64,000 bases of DNA from Cyanoderma ruficeps. Taxonomy: Eukaryota; Chordata; Aves; Passeriformes; Timaliidae. Position numbers and translations under genes: made by a program. The notes below the pieces were generated by a model. The model did not search any database and was not told the DNA's origin. It saw only the letters and a list, made by a program, of their open reading frames with translations. The stretch covers positions 20,476,239 to 20,540,238 of the forward strand of contig VZDJ01004378.1 of the NCBI GenBank assembly GCA_008694505.1, read 5' to 3'. Positions 46,181 to 59,319 of this stretch are shown here, piece after piece (positions within the stretch are counted from its first letter, which is position 1; each line of letters starts with the position of its first letter).

Positions 46181-49100
46181 TCTGGCTTGCAGATGAGGTC
46201 CTGGCAGGAAAATGTATGTGAAGCATAGAGAAAAACTGAAAACTATAGTATATCTCTCTCCTGCTGTTATGTTACCAGGATATCTTGTTTTCTGTGTCTG
46301 TGTAAATTACAGGTTAACATTTTCTTGCATTGTTTTTCTTATATCTCTAAAGATACTGGAGGGCTCTTTGAGGACCAGCACACCATTTTGTTGGTATTTT
46401 GTGTCATGTTGGTCTTTTTTTGCCTTGTTAACAAGTCTTCATTACAGAATGATTAATTCAAGTGCCTTGCTTCTACCTCAGATCTGACGCTTTCACTTCC
46501 ACTCCCTCAAGGAGTCTATAACATTTTCTCCTAGGACTTTGACAAAAAATGCTTTGACAGAGGCTTCTTAATGAAATGGTTGTGACTCAAACAAAAATCT
46601 GCTTTGTCTGTGTTATTCTTTATTTTAACTCATGTCTCATTATATCATTGATGCAGGTTATATAATGCACTTTTATCTACATTTCTTTGGTTCCTAAAGG
46701 GATTGCGTCTTTTGGCTCACCTCCTTCTCTTCCACTAGGTTTTATTTACCTCTGCAACGCTACTTTTTATATTTTAAATCAGCATCTAGAGTTGCTCCTT
46801 GCAATAGTATCCTGTGAGCCCTCCCAGAGCCAGTTTGCTTGAAGGGCTGGCTGTAGCCATTTTATTTACACCACTGTCTCTCTGGGGCACTAATTCCACC
46901 CATATGGGCACCTTCTGCTCTTTCCAGCTCTTTTCTGTTCTTCTCTCGTTAGAAGTTGGAATCAAAACCCAGGGCTCCTCCTTCCCTAGCTGAAGGGAGT
47001 GATAATAACAGCAACATAAAATGAAAACTAGGCACAAGCACAGATGGAAATTTGCTGTAAGAATAACCATTGTGATTAATCTGCATTTCAAAATCTGTGT
47101 CCCCTCCATCTCCTGTCATTTCCCTCCCTCCTCCTCCTCCCACTTCTGTGGCAAAGTCACCAAAAGGCTGCAGGTTACACACAGATGTTTTATTTTTCTA
47201 CACCTTTAAACTATTGTGATAAAAAGGGTGATCAATAGTTCAGTTATGAAAGAGTTTGGAGGAGAGGAGAAGGTTTGACTGCTTGTGAGCCAGGCAGCTC
47301 ATCTCATGCAATGAGGCTGAACAACTTCTGTTTGATGATCGTCACGGTTGGGTGAAGTGAAGCAGGGAAGGAATAAATGTCTTTCAAATTAGATTGCAAA
47401 ACTACAGGGTGAAAATGCTGCCTTGAATTTTTAACCAGCAAAAGATCTGGTTAACTAGAATTATGGCTTTATTTAATTTGATGGCTACTTCTCTAATTTA
47501 CACTTAAATTACTATGGTCCAGCCCTTTTTGAGAGGGATCTGTTCTGAGGCTGGTTTTGTCTGCATGGCCCTCTTTAGGTACCACCGAGGGAGTATTGCC
47601 TGCCCCCTCTGCCTCTCCCAGCTTTCAGTGAGTGCAGTTATCTCTGGACAAGCCGGGAGCGGGTGGGGGAATGGTCTGTGGCAACATCTGAATTCATTTA
47701 CAGCATCCTAAGACACCTAATTCTGAGACAGTCTCAGGGACTTGTGGTGTCAGACTCTTCAAATGGGGCAAATTCGCAGTCAGGATAGACTCTGTGGCTG
47801 AACTTTGCAGGCAAGCAGGAAGGCCCTCAAAGGTCAGAGTAGATTTAACCACTGAATTTTAACAGAAAGGCTGCCTTACTGGGTTATGGATTCACAGCCC
47901 AAAGGCTTTACAAAAGTTCGGTTTGTTTTAGCAAAATCTAAGAACGCTCTCAAATTCATTGTTGAAGTAGGACCTCTCAGGTTCAGACAATAAAACTAAA
48001 CAGGCAGAATATAAGGCAAATCTCACGAACTTTACTTCCAACTAAAATACTTCTATCTTATTTCTCAGATGGAAGCAGTCAGTTAATTTGGTTCTCCTGC
48101 TGTTTTAACAGATGAGTTACAAATGTGTTTGCTTTTCACCGTAACTTTGGGTTGTGCTGGATACATCACTTGCTTTCAATTGACCAAAATCGATGCCGTG
48201 TTGTCAGTCACTGTTTTACATAAATCTTTTCATCATCAAAATTTATACTGTGGTCTCAATTGTCAATGGTTTACTAGTGTGATATGTGGAAATATTCTCA
48301 TGGTAGAGGTCAGGCCTCTCTTCAGAGTGGCAACGAACCCTTTTGTTTAGAAGCTTAGGTGATATTGTGACTATGCTGGTTTATGCCATTTAACATGCTG
48401 GCCCTCCAGTATTAGCCCAAGGGGACAATAAAATTCTTCAGAATAGCTTTAATTCAGAAGCAATGTTCTTGTCTTCCTGCTGCTACCCTCCAAAGGGAAG
48501 TGATTGACTTGTATTTGTTGTGATTTCTCTGTCAGGAAAAAAAAAAACAACAGGTAAATGCTGCTGCCTCTGCCATCAGCAAGAGGTGCCAGGAGCAGCA
48601 TAATGGAACAACAGACAACCTGTTATAACACTCCTAGGTACCTAGAGGAAGTCAGTTCAGCTCCTACCACCAGAGAAAGATTTAGGGTACAAGTATCCAT
48701 TTACCCCTCACAACTTGGGCTTCAAAAGAATAAAGCTGTCCTTTCCAAGTCCTTAGCTGATTGTAGCGGACAGGAGAAATGAGGTGTCACTAATCCTCTT
48801 GCTGCTTTCCCTGGCTGTTTGAAGAGTACAGATCTCTTTTAAAAAGGTCTCCTGCAGGCAGCTCTCTGGCAGGTGAGTCTGCCTGCAGTGTCAGTGGGGC
48901 TCTGTATTGTACCCATGTAACAAGGCAGTGGTCAACTTCAAGGCCTTTAAAAGGTTAGGTTTACAAAAGGAAGTGTTTCAGTTTCAGGATTAAAGTCTCT
49001 AAATGCCTTGTTTAGTTGGGTTACAGCTTAAATAATAATTAACACTAGATTTGGTAGTGGGACCATGAATTCTATTATTTTTTTCCACAGCTTTCATAAA

Positions 49101-49983
49101 CTTCACAGTCTAAGAAAGGTTTAATCCTTAGCTTGATTTGCTGCTTTATTGCTGTTGTTTGGGCAAAATGCCATCATGTAACTGAAAATTGCTAGGATAG
49201 CATAAGCTCAGACAGTCTTACAAACAGTAGGTGTAGCATGAACACCAGCAAATTCTTTTGCTGCTCAGAGTGGTTGAACCCAGTGGACTGGGGTGCACAC
49301 GGAGGATAGTGTGCATCCCTGTATGCAGGTCTGTGCCCTTCCTCATGCCTTGCTTCACCTTCATCAGAAAGCTGTCTTTAAGAGGTATCTTGGCTGAACT
49401 TATTTCTGCTGGGACAGCCACAAAACAACTGAGCCACTAGGAGCAGGAGGTGGTGGGGTGATGCGCATATGAGGAGGACTGGACACTGCAGAGACAGCAT
49501 CCAGCTTGTGAGAAAGGCATTTTAACAAAGCTGGGCCAGTTCTTTCCTGCAGGCTCCCACTGTGGAGCAAGATCATGACCCTTGTTCTTTTTCAAGCAGA
49601 CATATTTTCAATTAAAGCTGCCTTCTTAACAAAAAGGGTATGTATTAGAAAGGGCAAGTGGGACATGTGATGGCTCCTCCAGGTTTTTTCCCCTGCAGTG
49701 TAGCTGGAACAATGGCCTCAGGCAAGGCTGCTTACTGGAATGGAGGAAAACTTTCTCTTGCTACCTTTCAACAAAAGACAAGGGTGGGAGGGCATTTTTT
49801 CCTCTGAGAGTTGTTTTTTTCCCTCAATATATGTATCCCCTGTTACAGTTCAGCCAGCATTAGTGTGTCCATTACAAACCTGTTTGCGTGAAACATCCCA
49901 TCTATTTTATGTAGTTTCTTAAAAGAAAACCACATATAATTTATAAATGGGGGCATTTATAAATGGGAGAAACTTTTGGTTTG
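46181..49983. other. Unassigned sequence
   Basis: No gene or named repeat is supported. Short frames in both strands are typical of chance. A 16-bp-period double copy of ATTTATAAATGGG is present at 49939-49967. Confidence 0.5.
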
Positions 49984-49998
49984 TGTCATGGTTTGACA

Positions 49999-49999
49999 N
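49999..49999. other. Single ambiguous base
   Basis: One N inside an A-rich stretch, probably a homopolymer-length ambiguity. Confidence 0.99.
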
Positions 50000-50226
50000 A
50001 AAAAAATAAGCAAACAGAGAAGCTTAATGTATCCTTCCATGTGGTGTCCCAGTCATACTAGTTGCACAGATCAGATCCCCTATTGATCCAGTTACTAGGT
50101 CACCACTGCTCTAGCCTCATCAGTTCTTGAGTCTAACTTGGCCAACAGCCTGCAGGATTGGCTCCTTTCATGACCAAACTTTCGTATTTACTGGGACAGG
50201 CCTGTAGGCAACCCTCAATAAACTTT

Positions 50227-50263
50227 TCCTAAGAAAACTCTTGAGTTTCCTTGTTTCTTAGGA
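50227..50263. repeat. Inverted repeat with nested inner stem
   Basis: TCCTAAGAAA and TTTCTTAGGA are perfect 10-bp arms around 17 nt. Within the loop AAACTC/GAGTTT can form an alternative inner stem. It follows an AATAAA (50218-50223) directly, which is where retroviral poly(A) hairpins lie. Confidence 0.8.
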
Positions 50264-50275
50264 ACTAACTTTTCA

Positions 50276-51562
50276 TTTCATATTTTTAATGAGTTCCATA
50301 TTATCCAGAGCACTGGCTTCTCTGCATTCTTTAGAGACCCACCAAGATGCTACTAGAGAGATGCATAGAGTCATCTTCTTTGCTCTCACTAATACAAATC
50401 TGTAGATCTTGACACAGCACCAAATTACAAAAGAGCAGATGTAGAGTGTCTGGCCAAAGGCCTGTCCAACCCCATATGCTGACCCTGACATTTGTGAGAT
50501 GCTAATACTTGCTGATATGCTCTTTTGTCCACTCTCCACCTATTTCCTCATCACTCCTGGGACAGCGAAAAAAGTCCACCTTTCATCTTGTCACCTCCCC
50601 TTCAGATGGATGCTTCTCTGGAGACTCTTTTGCTTCTCTGTGATACCTTCTGCTTCCATTTCCTAAAGTCCTTTAAAAGCTCCTTTACTGCGGCTGTGTA
50701 AAATTGACGGTGCTTTAAACCTAAGTCCTATGGGTGTGCTTTATAGGTGCAGCTGTTTATAGCTGTGACTTGGTTTCACTATTCTACAGAGAATATTGAA
50801 CCTGTACCACAACTAGTCAGCTTCCTCAGAGAAGGTACACCATGAGCTGGATACTCCATTTAGCTCTGAAGGAATACCCTGCACATAACCCTTTCATATT
50901 TTTTACAATAAAGAAGAATTCGATGTTCATGTAATGCAGATGAAACATAGCATCCCACCTGTGATTTGCCACCTTCACTGGTCCCTCATTTCCAGAACAA
51001 ATGTGATTGCCAACAAGAAAATGTCACTTCAAAGGCCCTGGAAGTCACTTTATCTTACAAGATGCTATCTTGCCAAGATTGGTACTCAGATGCAAAAGCG
51101 TAGGTGTATGGAAGATGAACAGAACTAATAGACTATGAATGCTTTGACGACAATGAAAAATGGATTTTTTTTTAAAAAAGATATCTTCCTCTTGCTGTGA
51201 TCTTTGAGAATCCAGCAATATCTTGTAATATGGAGCAAAGGAAAGAACAAATTCTCTCCTATAAAACAATAAGGAAGTAGACATGTAACAAATCCTTGAG
51301 ATATAATCCCTGTGACATAACTTGGCTTATTCTTTTATAGTGGTTATAGGGGAGCAAGAGTTGTATGGATTATGAGTAACACAAGCCCTGATGCTCCCAG
51401 AGTTTGCTTCTGCTCTTCAGGAGGGAATGCACTTCCACTCTGCAAAACTGCGGCAGCTCAAGAAGCTCAAGAGCTGTGCTACCATTGACTGTTAGCAAGC
51501 TTTCATTCCAGTTGAAGAGTCAAAATGTTGTCAAATGAAAATGAATGCTGTGATTCTGCCAG
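50276..51562. other. Unassigned sequence
   Basis: No gene or named repeat seen up to the start of the next CR1 copy. Confidence 0.5.
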
Positions 51563-52019
51563 ACTGAGGTATTTAACATATTCTTTGCCTCAGTTTTCAA
51601 CAATAAGACAGGTTGACCTCAGGACAACTGGCTTGAGCTGGTAGATAGGGACAGGCAGCAGAATAACCCCATTTCAATCCAGGAGGAAGCAATTCATGAC
51701 CTGCTGTGCCATTTAGATGTTCACAAGTCTGTGGGGCCAGATGGGATCCACCCTAGGGTGATGGGACGGGGGAAAGAGCTCACCAAGATGTTCTCCATCA
51801 TTTCTCATCAGTCCTGGCTCACCAGGACCAGCTCCCATGTGACTGGAAGCTGGCCAATCCATAAAAAAGGCTGGAAGGAGGATCCAGGAAATTACAGCCT
51901 GACCTTGGTGCCTGGCAAGGTTATGAAACAGATCATCTTGAGTTGACAAGCTGGTGTAAGACCATAGGTTGGATTTGATGATCTCAAAGGTCTTTTTTGC
52001 AAGTTAGCTGATTCTGTGA
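51563..52019 (+). repeat. CR1 LINE with reverse-transcriptase remnant
   Basis: This is the best-preserved CR1 copy in the window. The frame at 51731-51946 reads GPDGIHPRV, then KMFSIISHQSWL, then KKGWKEDPGNY, then LVPGKVMKQIILS, which are the N-terminal motifs of the CR1 ORF2 reverse transcriptase. A stop follows, and the sequence jumps at about 51942 to the 3'-UTR end (GGTTGGATTTGATGATCTC, then AAAGGTC, closing GATTCTGTGAT). Most of ORF2 is therefore deleted. The 5' side is truncated as usual. The copy cannot move. Confidence 0.95.
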
Positions 52020-55000
52020 TGAACAAATTTAATATCTGTGTTTAATCAAGCGGCTCTTCCAGTCCTGATTAGATCTGTGTCTGGCTGATCACTCCACCAT
52101 CTTTTGTGAAAGGGCTATGTAATTTAAAGGAAAGTACAGATTTGAAATCATGTTCTAATTTCCTCCTTCTCCACATGTTTCTTTTTCAATATCATTTTTT
52201 TTTCTTTTGATTTCCTGATTCCCATAAAACAGAGGACACAAGCTTGTTTTATCTTATCAAGTAGGTTGGCAGTTGAGCATTTTTATTTTGGTTAGGGGTT
52301 TTTCAGTTGTTTTTTTCTTATTTCTTCTCAGGTGTTAATAGCCTTCATGGCCTACAGTCTACACATTGGTCTGTAGTCCATCCTAAAGCAATTCTAGCAC
52401 GGAGCTTTCATAATAAGTTGCACTCACTGAGTTGAAACAATAACTTTGAAGTACCAGTGGGGAGGAAAAATTTCCACGTGGATTGCCTTCAGTAAATAAT
52501 AATTGTTAGAATTGTTTTAAAGTACAAGTATAAAATTCAGCCATGTAACAATCACTTCCATAGGTGCTACTGCAGAAGCAAAGTAAGTTCAACAGACAGG
52601 AAGGAATTATCTCAGAGGGATTTTACAAGCCACAAAAATGTAAAAATTTTGAAAGCTCTAAGGATTTGTATGCCCACGCTTTTAAGTTTTGCCAAGTGTA
52701 GAACAGACTATATTGAATTATGTACCAATACACCTGTTTTGTTTGGGGTTTTTTTGTAAATCCAGTAATGCTAATTGTTCTAGTGCACATCACTGCTTTT
52801 GTGAAAGCTTTCACAGCAGCTTTTAACTCCCAGCTCTGTGCTTTAATAACAATACCATCTGGCTGAGTTTTTCAGACTTGCCTCTAGGGGTGGAAAGACC
52901 ATTTTTTTCCATTGTAATTAATGAGATTTGGGTGTCCAAAACCCCCGGGCAGTTTTGAATATATCACCTGCATCTTTTGGGGTTCAGAAGTGCTTTGAAA
53001 CTTTCAAACAGCAAAGCCATTTAGCTGACCTAAGATGATAGGAAGCTGTCCAGTATTAATGCTCAATACTACTTTCTGTGTAAAGGGGCCAAAGCTTGCT
53101 CTGTTGTACCCACCAGGCAATGTTGTTGGCTTGGTTAAGAATGAATAAACCTCTTGAGGACTTTGTCAAGTACATTTAAGTTTTATTCTGGAAATATTGA
53201 CCTGAAGCCCAGAAAGATAATTTTTTGTTGCCCATATAAAAGCAACATTTTTAATGTCTTACGTTAGAGTAAAATTAGGTACCTATAAAGGCACATAAAA
53301 TTCTGGCAAGCCTCAGTAGCAGCCACTATCTTTGGTATGATAAGTGTGCAAAAATTTGCTTCAAAATGCTATGCACAAAGGGTGGCCAGCCTTAATGTCA
53401 GATTCTAAAATCTTCATATGATCCCAGTCAACAAAAACCTTTCCATATTTACAGAAGAGATGAGAAAAGAGGGCAGTTGCTCCTCGTCATCTTGCAGGCT
53501 AGATTTCTGCTGTGAGGGCAGACCTTAACTGTCCCTTCTTCATAATTTTTGGCAGCTGAGGGCTTGGAGGCTCCCACAGTTGGAACATCTGGACCTAGTT
53601 GTGCTGGGGAGTCACATTTGAATTTAACATCACTCTGGTCACTTCATTCTTAAGCCAACTACTAAATAGATTGACAGCATAAATGCTGCACCAAATTATT
53701 TCTATCCTGTTAGTAAGTAAAGCCTGTCTGATGGCAGATAAACACAAGTGTGTCTTTGGTATTTATTATAAAAAACTTCTCCACAAAAATTGTGTAAAAA
53801 TAAAGGTTTCTAAGACAGAATTAAAAATGTTTTCTATCTACTGCAGGAGAATCCTTTCATCAGAGGTAAGATAGATGGGCTCACTAAAATAGCAAATGAT
53901 TTAAAAAGAAAGTGGCTTCAAGCAGAAGGCAGTTATTTGCTATTAAATGGCAAAACATAAGTACTGAGTCAGTTCAAATACCATTGTTTGGGGCAATCTA
54001 CTTGGGTGTGCTTATATAATCTATTTATAAGATTAGAATCTACATAAAGATTTCTGTACTCAGCCTTGAGAGTATTGTTTTATTTTATGTTGTTTTGGGC
54101 TTACAACAAAGGCTCCTGCATGTTTTACAGCAAAAAATGGATTTTTTGAGAAAACTCATGAACTGTCAGAATTTTCATGCAATAGTTTTCTGGACTTAAA
54201 CACAATGCCTCAGATATGACTCAGTTATTAGATTTGTAAACTGCATGTGGGAGGATATGGTTCTATGCTCAGTGTAAGCAGATACATATCTTGTACCACC
54301 TCTCAAAACAGCAATTTTAACTGCAGGATCTCAATTTTCTCTTGTGCCAGTGTTTGCACAGACCAGATCTGGCTCAAGATTAACCTTCACCATAGAAAAT
54401 TAAAAAAAAAAAGAAAAAAGTACAAATTTTTCAGCAAGGTCAATTTGCTTGGCTGAGCCAACTCAATGAAAGGATGGAAGCACAAGGTTAAGGGCAGAGA
54501 GGGAACAGAAATCACCCTTCTGACCCCTGTGTGGTCTCAGACAAGCTTATGTTTCTAATGTCATCACACTCAATATGAACACACATATACAGAAAACATA
54601 CAGACCATTCAAGACATCAGAAGCAGCTGGCTACATGCCAGCATATAATAATTCCTAAAAAATCATGTTGCTGACTATCAGATCTGGAGGGGGTTGTGTG
54701 TTTTTGAGATTGTGGGTTTTCTTTAAGACTGTCAGCTCTATATTCTACATGGATTTTAGGCAAGATCAGAGAAATAATTAGCTATGTAAGTATGTGCAGA
54801 AATTTCTCTCTTAGTGAAACAGAAGGAAATCCTGACAGACCTAGATGAGACGGAAGAAAGGATAGCAATTTTCCCAGGAATAAGACACGTGTTTCAGAAT
54901 GAATGCTATGTGTAAAGAAAATTACAGTAGACTCAGTAGGATGTCAAAAGATATGGGTACGGTAATGTCTGCATTATTATTTGTTGTGAATTTCAAAGAC

Positions 55001-56479
55001 TGCAGACTGACCTCCAGAACAGTTTATTAGCAGGCTCAGCAAATCACTTCTTCCCTTGTTTACTGGTATAAGTGAGCAAAAAGGGAATAAGACTGTAATT
55101 CAAGGAATTACAGGGAATTCACTGCAGAGCATTTGCACCATGTAGCCAGTTGTTAAATGATACAAACATTAAAAAGGCAAGACCCCTCTTATGCTTGTGG
55201 AAGGGTAGAACCTTTGTATTAAATGGAAAAATAATGTAAACCAATTTGAGAGCAATAATCCAAGAGGGGATTGTTGATTCATGTATACTGTAAGAAAATC
55301 ATCGTGAGCTACTGCAAGCTTCTGTTTATTTTTCCATGTTTCCACCACCACCCCCCTCCTGAGACAGTAACTGTGACTGAAATATTGTTTTTCCATCCCC
55401 AGATGGCAGTGCTGCCTTCCAAGATAATAACACTCGGTAGCTCTGGGAGAGAAATGCTGCTGGTCTCTGGCTGTCTTATGTGCCATGTTTCTTTGTTTCA
55501 AGGGAAATACGCTACAAATTCTCACGTAACAAGACTGGGGTAACCAGGATGGGCTTTCTCATTCAAGTCTGACACAGCAGCCATCTTCTGTTAGAAGCAC
55601 TCACCAGATCACAGCCTATAAATGAGAAATCATGTCTGCAATTGCCAGTCAGAAATTCTGCTGAACTTTAACTGTGCACTTTCTAATATCTTCTCGGTGG
55701 ACTAGAGAAGAAATAAGCATGATGGCCATTTTGGCTCTTAAAGGTGCTGTAGAAGAAGACTGCACAAACTAATCCTGGCTCATAACCCTTTGGCATCTGG
55801 CCTAATCCTGCTTCCACTTTCCTCACCAGCACAATGCTTGCAGTCCTCAACAGGGCTGCATTGGGCAGCATCATAGGGAGTACATTAGGTTGTTAAATCT
55901 CACACTGCCTTGCAGGCTGAGATACTGGCTTGGTCTCACTGTGCCTTTCTCAGCACAATTGCATGGTCCCTTCAGTTACCTGGAGCAAGAACAGAGCTGT
56001 TATTCCTCTCTGGGCTACCCTCACTGAGGTGTAACAACACACCTTTGCTGGGCTTCTGTAATGCTCATTTATCCTAAACATAAAATAAATGTGTATCAGA
56101 ATAAAAGAGACCTGGTGCATAGGGATAGCTGCCAGCTCCAGCAGTGTATTAAAAATATGATAAGGAGCTCTTGGACCCTCTACAGAACCCAGGAGAGCCT
56201 GACCTGATCTCCTGGAAAGCGAAGCTTTTCAGCAACTGAAAATCCAACTGAATGCTCTAGCATTTGTTCTCTTCCATTTTGAAATGATGAGCAAGGTCGT
56301 TCCAGGTTGGGAGGGTATGATCTTTTTCAAAGATCTTCACTTCCCTTGCAGCTGTTTTGTGGGTAGCAGGCAGGAAGCTGAAAAAGGACTTGTTCTTTTA
56401 ATTCACTCGAGACATTTGTTTGTGTCAAGCCCTCTCTAAAAAATTCTGCTACTTCTTGAATATCCTAAATCCCAGGTGG
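52020..56479. other. Unassigned AT-rich sequence
   Basis: No gene, RNA gene or named repeat seen. A 118-codon minus frame at 55169-55525 has no recognisable homologue or splice context. Confidence 0.5.
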
Positions 56480-56900
56480 CACTAAAATACACATCAAGGT
56501 AATTCTCTGACCCCCTCCCCTGGCCACCCTGTTTGCGGTTTACAATTCAGCAAAGAGAGGGGTTTTTCCCCCTTTCCTGATGACATGCTCACAGAGCCAG
56601 CAAGGAAAGATTAAATGCAATCAGAGCCGGGATGTGCAGCACCCTTCCCCTGGCAAACCCAGGGCAGAGGAGGACAAGGGGGCTCCCTGGGTCATAGTTG
56701 AGCAGGGAGGAAGAAGGGGAGGACAGCAGTAACCGCACGAAGAATCTGCCACAGAGGCTTCATCTAGAGGTGGTGCTGCTCTGTGCTGCTCTTTAAATGG
56801 AGCAAGCAGTAAATATAACCTGGCCTTCCCAGTTAATAGGATAAGAGAAATGCAGATTTAGTTCAGAGCAGCTACTGTGTTGTTAATGGTGCTTGGGTCA
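56480..56900. other. GC-richer patch, possible regulatory element
   Basis: This patch is clearly richer in G and C than its surroundings, with C runs (ACCCCCTCCCC), GGGAGGAAGAAGGGGAGG and a CCGCACG. A CTTTAAATGG TATA-like box lies at about 56791. There is no CpG island density and no exon signal. It could be a distal enhancer or an alternative promoter. Confidence 0.3.
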
Positions 56901-59319
56901 CAGCTTCCATCCTCAAGCCCTCCTTTATCCTCTTTTATTCCCTTTGATTGTCTACATAGGAGAAAAAATCCTTTTTTTTCATAAAGGAAATATTTACTGG
57001 CCTTTTCCAGGTTTCTCTGATTCATCCCTCCCTCCTCAAATTGCTGTTATGTCCCGAGCCATGTTTTCCAACCCCTCACCTCCATGCCCACCTCTTTCAC
57101 GGACCTCAGAAATTAATAACCCACCCTACCTAAAATGAAGAGATATCAAACACAGATTGAGCATTCTCAGCTCTACCCCAGCTGGAATTTCTCTGTTCTT
57201 CTCTGCTAGCTGTAGGGAGCTTGGAGAAAAATTTAAAAAGTTAAAACTGAAAAAAAACCTTAAAATCAAACCCATAAGCAATTTTTTTTCCTAGTGGAAG
57301 CACTCAGCCTTCTAGCCTATTGAGAAGACCAGGACCTCCTTATCACTACGCCACACACATAGGCCAACAAATAAACATATCTGTAAATAAAATGCAATAG
57401 GCATAGCATTTGAAACAGAGGGGAAGAAGCTATCTTTCAAAATGGAGGCTGGATTTTGTACTATTTTCTCAGTCAAAAGCCCTCTCCTTCTCAAAAACAT
57501 AAGCAAAGATGAAAAAGACAGTTTGTTTTAAGAGCTGTATTATCAGCCCCCTAAAATATATATATTTTTTCCCCTTAAGTCTGCATACACAGAAAAGAGG
57601 GAAAAGGAACTCAGTAATCTCAGCCATTTAAAGTCACATCTGCTCATCCCCAGAATTTGATTTCAGCTGTCACCAATTCACCTGAAATGATTATATGGGA
57701 AGCCAAGCTTATCAACTCCAGTTTCTTATTTTCAGTGATTACAGTACTTTGCAAGTCTGATGTTTTTTGCCTGCAGAATATGGCAGACTGAAATATAATA
57801 TTGGTTTATTTTTTAAATAACCAGATTTCTCAGTTCAAAAGAAAACCAACACAAAATATAAACAATATTATTCTTCTGCTTCAGAATAAAGATACTTCCC
57901 TTTTCTAGAATAACTTTGCTGCCAAATCAATGACTTTTCCATGGCTAGAATATACTATTCATTTAAATGTTAAATATGTAAAATTTTCTGAAAACAGAGA
58001 TATTTTATCTGAAATTAAAAAACCCAGAACAGTCTTCTTCCCTCTAAATAGAAGAGAAAATCTGTAACTCCTTTTTATAATTTCCTTTATATATGTACTG
58101 AAAAATTACATTTGACACAATTTGGAAACAGAATCTGCTTTTCTTTTTTTTCAATGTATTAAATTGGAAGACAGTAGCAAATTTTCTTGCTATGGTTGGA
58201 TTCAATCACCCTGACATCAATATTACGTCTCTTTCATTATTAATAAACAATGTAAAAAAAGTAAGAACACTTGGTATCTTCTCCTTAAGACCAAGATGGT
58301 ACAACACTTTCTGGGATGCAGCCATGTCTGCCATACTTGCAGGGCATATGTGGATAAAGGGATATGGTTAAGGGTTTCTCCTTCTTTTGAAGGGAAATAT
58401 TTGGGAAAAAAAGGCATTGAAGAGTCTACGAAAAAAGTAATCAGAAGAAAACTAGACATTATGGGGTTTAAAAGAAAGGGCTAAATAAAAAGAGGCTGTG
58501 AATTTGCTCATACACAAATTGTTTTCTTATTTTGCCAATGCAACCCTAGTTAGACAGGTTGCATAGGAGAGCTGCCAGTCTAATCTTAGATTTTCCTTTG
58601 AACCAAAATTCTCTGTCTAACTGCACGGGTCAAAAAGGGCATCTGTGTTATACAGCTTAGCTGGCAGAACTTGGTTAAATGTCTGTCTTCTGACAAATCA
58701 GTGTTTTTAAAAACAGGAGTGACTCAGAGACATGTGGGACATGAACATTGTGCACCTCAACTGGCAGCGGCTTAACTCTCCAAATCCTCCCAGGGAAGGA
58801 AAACTTACAAGGAACATTTATTTTGATTCTGTGACATGTCTTGTAAATATGTATGCTATTAGGACAAAGGTCAATAGAAGATGTCCCTTACCCAATTTTC
58901 CTGGTTTGAGTAGGGAAGAATTGCAGGTCCTCTTTCATAACTTGGCATAACTGGGAACCCTCTTGCTCCTGGTTTTGTCTTTCTGCCATCACCTGCTATG
59001 CAGTGGAGCACGACTTTCATTCCAGACATTTTAATTGCAGTATTTGTTAAGACTGCTAATAAATATGACCCACTGCAGTGGCACTTGGTGTTTCAAAGAG
59101 ATCTTTCTCTGTCTTGCAAACTGACAGATTTTGTTTTCTTTACTCATGTTAAAGTACCCGATTCAGCTGGTAAGGAACCACACTGATTTGGCTGAGTGAG
59201 CCAGAGGGAGCCAACCACGAGAATTCCCAAGACTGAGCCAGCCTGGCCCGCCATGCCAGGGAGCAGCATCGCACTGAGATCTTGATTGCTTTTCAGACAG
59301 ATATTGTCAATTTCTATTC
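56901..59319. other. Unassigned sequence
   Basis: Nothing beyond ordinary AT-rich DNA with short A and T runs and chance frames. Confidence 0.5.

Larger units (their letters stand above)
49984..50275 (+). mobile_element. Possible short LTR-like block
   Basis: TGTCATGGTTTGAC is a frequent start of passerine LTRs. About 230 bp on there is CCTCAATAAACTTTT, which looks like a retroviral poly(A) signal, followed by a hairpin and an end in TTTTCA. No target-site duplication could be found and the right terminus does not mirror the left, so this may be a fragment or a coincidence. Confidence 0.25.
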
